NCBI GenBank assembly: GCA_002724615.1
Contig: PBPF01000180.1
Coordinates: forward strand, 1-13,365
From: Verrucomicrobiales bacterium
GTDB lineage: Bacteria > Verrucomicrobiota > Verrucomicrobiia > Limisphaerales > UBA1100
DNA length: 13,365 nucleotides
Reading direction: 5' to 3'
A model generated the notes under the pieces. It was not told the DNA's origin, searched no databases, and worked only from the letters and a program-made list of their open reading frames with translations. Numbering within the stretch: the first letter of the stretch is position 1; every line of letters begins with the position of its first letter. This document shows positions 13,187 to 13,365 of this stretch, piece by piece. The position numbers and the translations under genes are program-made.

Positions 13187-13365
13187 ATGAGTACGTACCG
13201 GCAAGCAAACGCCTACAAGGCGGCGGCGGTCACCACCGCCACTCCAGGCAGTCTGCTCTTGATGCTCTATGATGGAGCCATCAAGTTCATGAATATTGCC
13301 GAGCGAGGCTTTGATGAGGAGGATCCCCTCGCTTACAACCAGACCATCCACAACAACCTCATCAA
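13187..13365 (+). CDS. fliS: Flagellin export chaperone FliS (partial, 3' end outside window)
   Basis: FliS binds the C-terminus of flagellin in the cytoplasm and prevents premature polymerisation before export. The 59 visible residues contain the family signature: NAYKAAAVTTATPGSLLLML directly followed by YDGAIKFMNIAE, matching the YK-x-V-x-TASPxxLxxMLYDGAIKF pattern. The remaining half of the gene lies beyond the right edge. There is no clear Shine-Dalgarno sequence; the predicted sigma-54 transcription start is about four bases upstream of the ATG. Position after fliD is the classical fliD-fliS order, here separated by the lipoprotein and FlgM-like genes. Confidence 0.95.
   Translation, partial: MSTYRQANAYKAAAVTTATPGSLLLMLYDGAIKFMNIAERGFDEEDPLAYNQTIHNNLI

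Noticed and set aside
13034..13351. Open frame of 105 codons on the minus strand opposite the FlgM-like and fliS genes
   Set aside because: It is antisense to clear coding sequence of fliS, has no ribosome-binding site, and its translation resembles no family.

Overview
This window is a flagellar gene cluster from a Gram-negative bacterium. It encodes MS-ring, rod, sigma-28, stator, cap and cap-chaperone proteins, plus a candidate outer-membrane lipoprotein. Base composition is moderately GC-rich. The MotA/MotB sequence style and unusual accessory genes suggest a lineage outside the Proteobacteria, possibly the Planctomycetes/Verrucomicrobia group. That placement is a low-confidence impression.

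Layout. The minus strand (1-2686) carries flgB-flgC-fliE-fliF, read leftwards; fliF runs off the left edge. A 236-bp divergent control region (2687-2922) follows. The plus strand then carries a 1,216-residue Sel1-repeat protein with an apparently dead HtrA/trypsin-like domain, a small membrane protein, fliA, motA, motB and a 145-residue protein ending in a Cys-x-Cys motif. Next comes fliD, whose product contains a phage-tail-like insertion, and a probable lipoprotein. A short FlgM-like gene and fliS (cut by the right edge) complete the window.

Regulation. By eye, every apparent transcription unit starts with a sigma-54 (-24/-12) type promoter: flgB (16 of 16 consensus positions), the Sel1 gene (15 of 16), fliD (15 of 16), fliS (14 of 16) and, more weakly, the FlgM-like gene (13 of 16). 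fliA lies inside a unit led by one of these promoters, so sigma-28 would be made under sigma-54 control. No convincing sigma-28 promoter is visible here, so its targets are probably elsewhere. The predicted flgB and fliS transcripts begin within 1-4 nt of the start codon. The fliD transcript would begin with a perfect 8-bp stem-loop.

How the genes may work together. flgB/flgC/fliE/fliF build the MS ring and proximal rod. MotA/MotB are the stator, FliD is the filament cap and FliS is the flagellin chaperone. The most interesting proposal is that the Sel1/pseudoprotease protein and the lipoprotein form a periplasmic or outer-membrane scaffold around the motor. This would be analogous to, but not clearly homologous with, MotX or the Campylobacter Pfl/FlgP scaffold. 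It is an inference from domain content, a shared sigma-54 promoter type and operon position. A MotB with altered peptidoglycan-binding residues fits the same idea.
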